Source: Baffinella frigidus
Taxonomy: Eukaryota > Cryptophyceae > Cryptomonadales > Baffinellaceae
NCBI GenBank assembly: GCA_026770585.1
Contig: MU647387.1
Coordinates: forward strand, 113,523 to 123,975
Length of the DNA stretch: 10,453 nucleotides
Reading direction: 5' to 3'
Part shown: piece after piece, positions 1-5,452 of the stretch
Layout of the letters: each line of letters begins with the position of its first letter
How positions within the stretch are numbered: position 1 is the stretch's first letter
Program-made: the position numbers and the translations under genes
Notes under the pieces: generated by a model
What the model saw: the letters and a program-made list of their open reading frames with translations, nothing else
Told to the model about the DNA's origin: nothing
The model's database searches: none

Positions 1-46
1 AGGGTGCACCTTGCTGCACTCGGTCTCCTTGGCCGGCCCCCAGCCT

Positions 47-235
47 GGTTTCGGGTTTCGGGTTTCGGGTTTCGGGTTTCGGGTTTCGGGTTTCGGGTTT
101 CGGGTCCCGGGTTTCGGGTTTCGGGTTTCGGGTTTCGGATTCCGGGTTCCAGGTTCCAGGTTCCAGGTTTCGGGTTCCAGGTTTCGGGTTCCGGGTTCCG
201 GATTCCGGGGTTTCGTGTTTCGGGTTTCGGGTGTG
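47..235. repeat. TTTCGGG heptamer array, telomere-like, with degenerate right half
   Basis: About eight head-to-tail TTTCGGG units run from 50 to 105. From about 105 to 235 they decay into variants such as TTCCGGG, TTCCAGG and TTTCGTG. The unit differs by one base from the TTTAGGG telomere repeat of many algae and plants, but here it is interstitial and flanked by unique DNA. The plus strand carries evenly spaced GGG runs, a sequence able to form G-quadruplexes. The array lies just 3' (minus strand) of the predicted donor of the 245-800 exon, so it is most simply intronic. The minus-strand frame nevertheless stays open through it. Confidence 0.9.
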
Positions 236-244
236 GGTCCCAAC

Positions 245-800
245 CTGGAGGATCCGGACACACGGAAGAAGATCCCGCCTGCTGGCTGTACTTGACGCAT
301 TGGAACGTGGGATCGATACTGTACGAGCGGCAGTAGAACGTATCCTCCCCCGAACCAGGATCCAAAGGCTTGCAGCCGTCGTAGACGCAATCCACGTCTC
401 TGTTGCACACGAAGTCGGCACGCGGCGTAAAGTCCGCCGGTGGGGCGTCACACCGCACGACCGAATCCTCGACCCACGCGTGCGTGCAGACCCCTTCCAC
501 GCATTCCGCGGAGCGCGGGGAGCCCTTGGACGGATCCCAGTAGTCGTTGCATCCGGGGTAGTGGCAGTCGTTGCGCGTCGTGCAGCTCGTGGCCACGGAC
601 ACCAGGTCTTCCCAGCCAGCGGGCGTCTCCGGGCATAACCAGCCGCTCGTGTAGCTGTTGGAGCCCTGTACTTCGGGCGCCTTGTACCTGCAAGAGCCGG
701 GGGCCGTGCCCGATATGTCGTTGTAGGCGCAGTGGGCGATGTGCGTGTAGGGGGCGTTGAGGTTGTTGGAGTAGTCTGATGAGGGCACGTCGTCACACCC
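245..800 (-). CDS. Exon of a secreted-type Cys-rich protein (185 codons), internal
   Basis: This exon lacks an ATG and appears only when the minus strand is read between splice signals. The acceptor is GGTGCAG|GGGTGTG at 801 and the donor is CCTCCAG|GTTGGG at 245/244. Its 556 nt start in phase 0 and end in phase 1, with no stop. Codons are strongly GC-ending (AAC, CTC, TGC, GAC, TAC), unlike the neighbouring DNA. The protein has more than 12 cysteines and recurrent Cys-x-x-Arg-x-Asp-Cys patterns: SCTTRNDCHYPGC near residues 71-83, and VCNRDVDCVYDGC near 135-147. This C-x3-to-4-DC spacing is typical of disulfide-rich extracellular modules, but I cannot assign a family. The 4264-4884 exon has a similar CSRTRDC motif, so both may belong to one gene or family. 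If the donor is wrong, the frame continues through the heptamer repeat as a KPETRNP-type tail to the window edge. Function unknown. Confidence 0.72.
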
Positions 801-925
801 CTGCACCACCACCAGCCCTCACGGTTTGAGCAATTGGGAAATTACGTACCAGTTTTTAAAACGCTAAACACCCTGCTTTTGGAGTTTTGAAAATAACCGA
901 CGTCGGAATCGTCACACCCCTGCGG
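786..925 (-). repeat. Duplicated splice-acceptor sequence flanking a short intron-like segment
   Basis: On the minus strand, the 15-mer GCAGGGGTGTGACGA occurs at the true exon start (804-790) and again about 117 bp upstream, near 908-922. Both copies contain an acceptor-like CAG|GGG. The upstream copy is preceded by a pyrimidine-containing stretch (GCTGCCTGCCGCAG). It could be an alternative acceptor, a decayed exon copy, or the footprint of a tandem duplication. The DNA between the copies is AT-rich, without coding character, and ends in the solo element terminus described at 809. Confidence 0.5.
809..850. repeat. Single terminal repeat of the CCACCARCCCTC element family
   Basis: CCACCAGCCCTCACGG begins at 809 and matches the ends of the elements at 1743-1892 and 5279-5449 at nearly every base. 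I find no matching opposite end between here and 1000, so this is a solo or truncated copy. It stops three bases before the minus-strand acceptor (GTGCAG, 806-801) of the 245-800 exon, so the element end forms the 3' end of that intron. Confidence 0.6.
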
Positions 926-980
926 CAGGCAGCCTCCTCTTCAGTCACGATTCGAGCTATTCGAGCTTTGTTGAACATAG

Positions 981-1134
981 TCTAGCTCTGTCCGATTAAA
1001 GTTGGGCGCGTGACTATTCCGCCGCCGCCGAAATTTTACAGGTAAATTTCATGAGGGGGGTGTCAAATTTACCTGTGAAATTTCAGGGGGGGGCGAAATA
1101 ATGACGCGCCCAACTTTACTCGGACAGATGTAGA
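981..1134. mobile_element. Foldback MITE-like element, ~60-bp terminal inverted repeats
   Basis: The left arm (TCTAGCTCTGTCCGATTAAA, continuing GTTGGGCGCGT) pairs with the right arm, whose reverse complement starts TCTACATCTGTCCGAGTAAA. Similarity continues inward through a GAAATTTxACAGGTAAATTT block, so almost the whole 154 bp folds into one hairpin. There is no ORF inside. A possible TAG duplication flanks it, with a one-base ambiguity. A related half-end, TCTAGCTCTGTCC, occurs at 4494-4506. Confidence 0.85.
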
Positions 1135-1349
1135 TGGTACGGTGGCCCAAACGTACCTGTGCCAGACGTGTGAGCCTCGGTCGGACAGGTGACGAGCCTC
1201 GGTGGTGGACTAATCAACGCCGGGGTGGGCACTAAAGGACTGGGGGAGGGGGGGGGGGGTTGCGGAGCGAGAGTAAAGCGACTGCTACGCGTGGCAGAGA
1301 CTTCTCTTTCCATCAAGAGGGTGCCCCTGGCTTGAGCTACATGTAAATG

Positions 1350-1660
1350 TAGCTTCAGTGCCAGACCAACCAATCCTCCCTGTTCACGCAGCCAGCCCTG
1401 CCACAAAAACCTGCAACCCTCCATACTTGCGCAGACGGGAAATGGGGGGTACGCACGGAGAACCTCCGGGAAAAGAGCCCACTCGCCACTTGAGGGATAC
1501 GTGAGGATGTGATTCGAAAGCCTGGAGAAGTGATCCGCGTACACATCCACGGTAGGCGGTGGAGATAGAATCCATCCGAAAAATTCTCGTAAGAGCGGCC
1601 GACACGGGGTACAGTATGTAGCACAATGCGGCAGGCATGTGCGGAGCTGACGCTGGTTGG
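1350..1660 (-). pseudogene. ORF remnant, perhaps the post-RNase-H tail of a DIRS/Ngaro-type retroelement
   Basis: An open minus-strand frame contains VDVYADHFSRL (about 1552-1520) and AYPPFPVCASM (about 1455-1423). The spacing loosely recalls the D-x-F-A-x-R-L ... Y-x-x-P-P-F-x-L region that follows RNase H in DIRS/Ngaro-like tyrosine-recombinase retroelements. Two other minus frames are also open over the same stretch, no catalytic RT or RNase H motifs are visible, and the frame's 3' end runs into the unrelated foldback element. The similarity is recalled rather than searched. It could equally be a chance ORF in GC-rich DNA. Confidence 0.2.
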
Positions 1661-1742
1661 TTGGCAATAATTTGTCAATCTCTCTACGGAGTAAGTGAGA
1701 TTCTCAACAGCACGCCCTTCAGGATAGGTTGCGGCGGCCGCT

Positions 1743-1892
1743 CCACCAACCCTCACAGTAGGAACAAATCAACGATTTTCGATTTCCCAATTCCCAAGGA
1801 AAATGGCTCCACCACAGGCGAATTCGCCTGGCTGCCCGGGTAAATCTGAGATATTCAAATCGACGATTTGGTCCTCCCGTGAGGGTTGGTGG
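1743..1892. mobile_element. MITE-like element, CCACCAACCCTC family, copy 1
   Basis: The ends CCACCAACCCTCAC (1743) and GTGAGGGTTGGTGG (to 1892) are perfect inverted repeats. The subterminal CAAATC..CGAT blocks also pair. The flanks read CT on both sides (1741-1742 and 1893-1894), a two-base target duplication. Near the centre is a perfect 16-bp palindrome, CAGGCGAATTCGCCTG (1815-1830). The element is 150 bp and has no coding capacity. It is the same family as 5279-5449. Confidence 0.88.
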
Positions 1893-1945
1893 CTGTCTGT
1901 GAAGCTGGGGCTTCCTGCTGATCCTTTCCACGGCAGGGCGAGGTG

Positions 1946-2100
1946 CCTTGCTCGGATAGCGAGGGGGCAAACGGATCGGGTAATTTCTAGCCTTCCAAAT
2001 GGGAGGACCAGCGCCCACACGTTGGACACGACTTGTACCGATTTTTTCGTTCGTACCCGGACTGAAAAGATCCGTTTGCCCCCTCGCTATCCGACCAAGG
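1946..2100. mobile_element. MITE-like element with 32-bp TIRs (GGATAGCGAGGGGGC type)
   Basis: The left arm, CCTTGCTCGGATAGCGAGGG continuing GGCAAACGGATC (1946-1977), is matched with one mismatch by the reverse complement of 2069-2100. The core is about 90 bp and non-coding. There is no obvious target duplication. It lies 54 bp right of the previous element. The strip between them (about 1913-1945) resembles 2785-2815 (TTTCCACGxxAGGGCGAGGTG), so the host sequence here is itself duplicated. Confidence 0.82.
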
Positions 2101-2129
2101 TCCGCCTATGTTGGGAACATTCAAACCCT

Positions 2130-2231
2130 ATCCCTTGAGTGACACGTAGGTTCATACGCCCTACGGTAGGGCCCTAGGACCTGCCTAGGGCGAGTTAGGG
2201 CGATGAATCGCCCGTCTGCCGCTTAAGGGAT
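2130..2231. repeat. Inverted repeat of about 100 bp with CCTAGG-centred hairpin
   Basis: The ends ATCCCTTGAG (2130) and CTTAAGGGAT (to 2231) are complementary with one mismatch, and the inner CGCCCTA..GCCCTAGG blocks also pair around the CCTAGGACCTGCCTAGG centre. Internal motifs (CGGTAGGGCCCTAGGACCT, CGCTTAAGGG) resemble the right half of the CCACACAGCGG element at 4084-4244. It may therefore be a diverged or partial relative. Confidence 0.5.
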
Positions 2232-2236
2232 CGGAC

Positions 2237-2362
2237 CTAACGGAAGAGGGGTACGTACCGAGTACTGGCAGTCCGAGTGTCGCCAGCATGTAGCCCCTCC
2301 GGCCCCTTGCACCTGTGCCGCCGTGCACCGTTTGTGAGTTGGACACTCGCAGGAAAGATCTC
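2237..2362. other. Non-coding spacer, nothing recognised
   Basis: Between two inverted-repeat elements. No convincing ORF, splice-bounded exon or RNA gene is seen on either strand. Confidence 0.4.
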
Positions 2363-2511
2363 ATCCGGGAACATGTGTAATTTAAGAGAGAATGGATTAT
2401 CGAACCGGATTCTGCCCTTATTAAATTTACTTAGGGCCCTGATCAATCTTCTTCCAACTCCTATGAACACATAGGGGTCCATTTTCTTTTCAATCAAACA
2501 TGTCCCCGGAT
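2363..2511. mobile_element. MITE-like element with ~33-bp imperfect TIRs (ATCCGGGRACATGT)
   Basis: The left end ATCCGGGAACATGT is followed by GTAATTTAAGAGAGAATGGA. The reverse complement of the right end reads ATCCGGGGACATGT, followed by TTGATTGAAAAGAAAATGGA. That is roughly 80% pairing over 33 positions. The interior is AT-rich and holds a small hairpin (CCTATGAACACATAGG, about 2459-2474). No ORF. Confidence 0.75.
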
Positions 2512-2559
2512 TAGGTCGGCGACGGTGTTGGGATCTCGCTGGGGTAGGGCCTCGCCAGG

Positions 2560-2731
2560 CCACCAGCCCTCCGAGGTGGCTCAAATAGTGCTCTGGAACT
2601 ATTTTTCAAAAGTTGATTTTCAAGCTAAAATATGTTAACTTTTGAGCTCTGGAGGCCGGATCCGACCTCCAGAGCTTTACCTCTAAAAGGGTTCCAGGGC
2701 TCTATTTGAGCCACCTCGGAGGGCTAGTGGG
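2560..2731. mobile_element. MITE-like element, CCACCAGCCCTCCGAGG family
   Basis: The arms CCACCAGCCCTCCGAGGTGG plus CTCAAATAG (2560-2588) and the reverse complement of 2703-2731 differ at one base in the first 29. An inner hairpin (GAGCTCTGGAGG..CCTCCAGAGCT, 2644-2675) fills the centre. GG flanks both ends, a possible two-base target duplication. The first 12 bases match the CCACCAACCCTC family closely enough to suggest related mobilising machinery. Confidence 0.85.
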
Positions 2732-3044
2732 GGCCCCAGGTGGATGAGGACAACTCATATGCCCCACTTGAGGACCACCGTTCTGCCGAGTCTTTCCACG
2801 AAAGGGCGAGGTGTCCGTTTATGCTGGGTGTACAAAAAAACAGAAGGTCATTAAGGGGGGAGCGTCTTTCTATTATTCCTGGTACAAAGCGGTCGGAATC
2901 CGGCCGCGGATTAGTACGGATCATACGCAAACCGAGTTAGTCTACTGTCGATTTGATATGCAGGGTATCGTCGCACGGCGGGGGAAGCTACCGTATACAG
3001 TGGACCTACCCTAACACATACCCGTCGGGGCCGGACTGATTAAG

Positions 3045-3161
3045 TATGTGTGGAGGGTAGGTATGCGTTATGGTGTCCACCCTTCAGGCATACTTCCTTG
3101 CAGGGGGAAATCGGGGGCGCCGAAGGAGTATGTGTGGAGGGTAAGTATGTGTTACGGTGGC
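3045..3161. repeat. Direct repeat, ~32-bp unit, two copies 84 bp apart
   Basis: TATGTGTGGAGGGTA followed by (G/A)GTATG(C/T)GTTA(T/C)GGTG occurs at 3045 and at 3129. The repeated core is rich in GGAGGGTA on the plus strand. It lies within the spacer of the large inverted duplication. Confidence 0.75.
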
Positions 3162-3181
3162 CTGTGTTAGGGTAGGTGGAC

Positions 3182-3220
3182 TGTAGGAGCAACCCTGCAT
3201 CGAGGTGAGGGCATCCCCCG
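3182..3220 (-). pseudogene. Partial decayed copy of the 'SMQGC-SY' module end
   Basis: The minus strand reads GDALTSMQGCSY, nearly the same as the 3492-3572 fragment (GNAFTSMQGCSYTV). At DNA level, about 36 bases agree at close to 90%. No splice sites or longer frame survive, so this is a fragment caught in the local duplications. Confidence 0.5.
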
Positions 3221-3491
3221 ACGATGAAAAACAAAAGGTCCTTAAATGGGGAGCGTCTGGTTTCCGCCTGTGCTGGTTGTACCAAAACAAACAAGATCCT
3301 CAAGGGGGGAGTTAAGGCCTCTGCAGGGCCCCGCCACGCGACGATAGCCTGCACCTCGAATCGACAGTGGACTAACTCAGTGTGGGGTTAATCCGTACGA
3401 ATCCGCGGCCGGATTCCGGCCGCTTTGTACCAGGAATAATAGAAAGACGCAGTTGATTTGATATGCAGGGTATCGTCGCGTGGGGAGGTAC

Positions 3492-3572
3492 CGTATAGGA
3501 GCACCCCTGCATCGAGGTGAAGGCATTCCCGTCGCCCGTGGCCATGGTCATGGCTGCGCACGTGCAGACATA
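3492..3572 (-). pseudogene. Exon-like fragment related to the 5453-5722 module
   Basis: The minus-strand residues CTCAAMTMATGDG...CSYTV align with CACAGMTTASGYG...CDYTV of the 5453-5722 ORF. The start (Y-x-C-x-C-A) and end (C-x-Y-T-V, then GTACC) are conserved. Homology stops near 3572, where the 150-bp tandem duplication begins, so the N-terminal half of the module is missing. The downstream TACGGTACC would be the donor, as in the paralogue. Probably a truncated duplicate, though a short functional exon (acceptor GTGCGCAG at about 3556) is conceivable. Confidence 0.5.
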
Positions 3573-3903
3573 GGTCATTTAGGTCCTTTAGGTTCAACTC
3601 CCACCATAGGCGGACACCTCCAGACATAGCAATCAGCAGATTGAGGACTACCCGTTAGACTTCCCGTTAGCAGAAACCGGGCACCCAGATCGGGGACGAG
3701 TGTTTCTGCCTGGTAGGAAATAGGTCATTTAGGTCCTTGAGGTTCTTTCAACTCCCACCATAGGCGGACACCGGAACTCATCCTGCAGAAAGGCCATGCT
3801 TCCTTGCATCCCTCCCCCAGACATAGCAATCAGCAGATTGAGGACTACCCGTCAGCAGAAACCGGGCACCCAGGTCGGGGACGAGTGTTTCTGCTTGGTA
3901 AGA
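3571..3903. repeat. Tandem duplication, ~150-bp unit, second copy with a ~45-bp insertion
   Basis: TAGGTCATTTAGGTCCTT begins at 3571 and again exactly 150 bp later at 3721. Both units contain CCCACCATAGGCGGACACC, AGACATAGCAATCAGCAG, GCAGAAACCGGGCACCCAG and CGGGGACGAGTGTTTCTGC. Unit 2 has an extra stretch after GGACACC (about 3772-3815). Unit 1 has an extra TTAGACTTCCCG. A TCCGCCTATG..TGGGA match also occurs at about 2101-2115. No coding content is seen. Confidence 0.88.
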
Positions 3904-3909
3904 CTCCTC

Positions 3910-4015
3910 CCACGCCAGATTGGAGGTGGGGGTTAATTAGGACCTTTGACTTTTGAAAACCACTGCCCTCAGGAGGAATCGACTTTTGGCGACCCCGCCC
4001 AACACTCTGGCGTGG
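3910..4015. mobile_element. Small MITE-like element (106 bp), CCACGCCAGA ends
   Basis: The left end CCACGCCAGATTGGAGGTGG pairs with the reverse complement of the right end, CCACGCCAGAGTGTTGGGCG. TC flanks both sides (3908-3909 and 4016-4017), a possible two-base target duplication. The start CCAC and the two-base duplication match the other CCAC-ended families in this window. Non-coding. Confidence 0.65.
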
Positions 4016-4083
4016 TCAGATGCACCGTGTGTTGAGGTCGCAAGGCAAGCCTGATTGTTTGCAGCGGTGCAGGGTCGATGCCA

Positions 4084-4244
4084 CCACACAGCGGGCTACG
4101 AAGGGATTTTCGGCCCATTTTGGGCCGAGTTTCCGATACCTTATCCGTAGGAACCCCGCTATGTCCCTACGGGTTGCCTACCGTAGGGTCCTAGGTCTCA
4201 TCGCTTAAGGGTTATTCGAAATCACTTCGAAGTCCGCTGTGTGG
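4084..4244. mobile_element. MITE-like element, CCACACAGCGG family, copy A
   Basis: The ends CCACACAGCGGGCTACGAAG and the reverse complement of the right end (CCACACAGCGGACTTCGAAG) form TIRs of about 22 bp. The element is 161 bp. It is the same element as 5056-5217, in opposite orientation, with roughly 85% identity throughout. An internal hairpin is CGGCCCA-TTT-TGGGCCG (4111-4127). It abuts the 3' (minus-strand) end of the 4264-4884 paralogue. No transposase and no clear target duplication. Confidence 0.88.
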
Positions 4245-4263
4245 GAGGGGGAGGGGGTTGTAC

Positions 4264-4884
4264 AGAAATAGGCCCATCCCACGGTCGTGAAGGTTACGGT
4301 GTCGCTGGATGAGCTGGTGAGCTGGTCGCACACTGTCCCACTCGCATCTCCCGTCTCGAGAGTCAGCTTGGTGTCGAACGCTCCCGGGGCGCCGCTGGAG
4401 AGTTCAACCACGAAGTTGCTCCCAGCCCCTCCCAACGTCAACGAGTACGCTGCACCATCGGAGCGGGGGTTGTTCAGTGGAGACTCGACGCACTCTAGCT
4501 CTGTCCCAGTAAGTTTGGTCTCGCCACCATCCCCAAAAGTTCAGCGGAGACTCGACGATGAGGATGACGCTGCTGCGTCAATGTCGAAGGCCAGCAGAGA
4601 AAGGAGGGGAGATAAAACAGGGGAGATAAAATACCGGTGCCGGTCCGGAGCACGCCACCGCAAGGCACCCCGGTGACCTCAACCGTCTTCACGGAGGATG
4701 ACACCGCTCCCGTTCTGATTCCTTTGGTGCAGGAGTCGAGCGCGATCACTTCCTGGATCGGCGTTTGGACCTGAACCTGCACCGTGGTGCAGAGTTTGAG
4801 GGCCGTGGGCGTTCTGTTGGGATCGTTCGATGGGCAGTCCCGGGTACGGGAGCAATTCTTCCGCGTAAATCGGAGTGCGAGATT
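4264..4884 (-). pseudogene. Disrupted paralogue of the 5814-6214 domain exon, with Cys-rich N-terminal extension
   Basis: The minus-strand acceptor is TTTCATGCAG|AATC at 4885/4884. The frame reads NLALRF...NCSRTRDCPSNDPN...LKLC and then KTVEVTGVPCGGVLRTGTG, matching the KTVELTGQSCGGTIYTGTG region of the intact copy. The C-terminal half (SLTLGG..FVVELS.....GAFDTKL..VCDQL...DTVTFTTVGWAYF) matches too and ends at the same TTCx|GTACAACCCC candidate donor. Between the halves the exon is broken. A 14-bp tandem duplication (GGGGAGATAAAACA, 4606-4633) shifts the frame. A 67-bp duplication or insertion (flanked by GTTCAGYGGAGACTCGACG at 4472-4490 and 4539-4557) brings stops in two frames (TGA, TAG). 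The two changes sum to 81 bp, so the frame is restored beyond them. About 20 extra residues (TPIQEVIALDSCTKG...) sit before KTVE. Likely a decaying duplicate unless an extra intron removes the inserted part. Confidence 0.65.
4472..4557. repeat. Short direct repeats flanking a 48-bp insertion inside the paralogue exon
   Basis: GTTCAGTGGAGACTCGACG (4472-4490) and GTTCAGCGGAGACTCGACG (4539-4557) are 67 bp apart, whereas the intact paralogue has a single GTTCAGTGGAGTC. The intervening DNA begins with TCTAGCTCTGTCC (4494-4506), the terminus of the foldback element at 981-1134. The insertion may therefore be a solo end of that family with a long target or template duplication. Confidence 0.5.
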
Positions 4885-5055
4885 CTGCATGAAACTGATG
4901 GCGCCAGACACAAATACCCCCAGTAAGCACACCATACGGAGGGCAACGGGATCGAAGGGCCCCGGGGGGGGGTCCCCCAATATGGACAGTGGCAGTTTCT
5001 TGGTTGGAATTGGGCTGGAGAGTACCCAGATCCTTTTCTTCTAAGCTCGCCTGAA
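4885..5055 (-). other. Segment upstream of the paralogue exon; possible short hydrophobic leader
   Basis: On the minus strand an in-frame MVCLLGVFVSGAISF runs directly into the 4264-4884 frame (start codon near 4932). It could be a signal-peptide-like leader of a separate small gene, or simply intron translated by chance, because a plausible CAG acceptor lies at its 3' end. It is preceded by pyrimidine-rich DNA and the CCACACAGCGG element copy B. Confidence 0.25.
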
Positions 5056-5217
5056 CCACACAGCGGACTTCGAAGGGATTTCTGAACAATCCTTAAGCGA
5101 TTAGACCTACGACCCTACCGTACGCAACCCGTAGGGGCATAGGGGGGTTCCTACGGATAGGGTAACGGAAACTCGGGCTCTCAGCGCCCGAAAATCCCTT
5201 CGTAGTCCGCTGTGTGG
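5056..5217. mobile_element. MITE-like element, CCACACAGCGG family, copy B (inverted relative to copy A)
   Basis: 162 bp with ends CCACACAGCGGACTTCGAAG and CGAAGTCC..TGTGTGG-type complement, extended by GAA/TTC to a 25-bp TIR. Its reverse complement aligns end to end with 4084-4244. The internal hairpin at the equivalent place is CGGGC-TCTCAGC-GCCCG (5174-5190), different bases with pairing kept. No clear target duplication. Confidence 0.88.
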
Positions 5218-5278
5218 TTCTGCGCCGTGCATTCCTCTCTCGAATGAAGTCCAATGATCGGAAATGCGCGGGAAGCTA

Positions 5279-5449
5279 CCACCAACCCTCACGGAAAGAC
5301 CAAATCGTCGATTTTCAGACCTCAAATTCACCTTGCAGACACCCCAGATCTGGGGTGTCTGATCTTAAGTTGACAAAATCTTGGTACACAGTCAAATTTT
5401 GGGAACAGGTCGAAATCAATGGATTTGGTCCTCCCGTGAGGGTTGGTGG
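5279..5449. mobile_element. MITE/introner-like element, CCACCAACCCTC family, copy 2, TA target duplication
   Basis: The ends CCACCAACCCTCACGG and CCGTGAGGGTTGGTGG (to 5449) are perfect, and the TIR extends about 38 bp through GACCAAATC..GATTT. TA flanks both sides (5277-5278 and 5450-5451). The homologous sequence at 2984-2997 (GAAGCTACCGTATA) has one TA and no element, so the insertion is directly documented. A perfect 26-bp palindrome centred on CCCCAGATCTGGGG occupies 5336-5361. On the minus strand the junctions read ACG|GTACCACC ... GGTGGTAG|CTTCC, so the target duplication could supply GT and AG at the edge of the 5453-5722 module. Confidence 0.9.
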
Positions 5450-5452
5450 TAC

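Larger units (their letters stand above)
2862..3450. repeat. Large inverted duplication: 113-bp arms 2862-2974 and 3338-3450
   Basis: Positions 2862-2974 (from GCGTCTTTCTATTATTCCTG) match the reverse complement of 3338-3450 at roughly 100 of 113 positions by hand count, with most differences in one 12-base patch. The spacer is about 363 bp and holds further fragments: three related GGTCxTTAAGGGGGGAG blocks (about 2845, 3238, 3292) and a direct repeat. The left edge of this block, 2975-2997, contains the unoccupied insertion site matching the 5279-5449 element. No intact gene is seen in this stretch. Confidence 0.8.

Noticed and set aside
4-336. Plus-strand ORFs of F-R-V-S-G repeats
   Set aside because: They are translations of the heptamer array in frames that open by default. 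Flanking residues show no conserved protein and the real coding signal nearby is on the other strand.
231-760. Plus-strand ORFs and the 81-residue minus-strand ORF over the Cys-rich exon
   Set aside because: They are frame shadows of the 245-800 minus-strand exon. Codon bias and cysteine pattern appear only in that frame.
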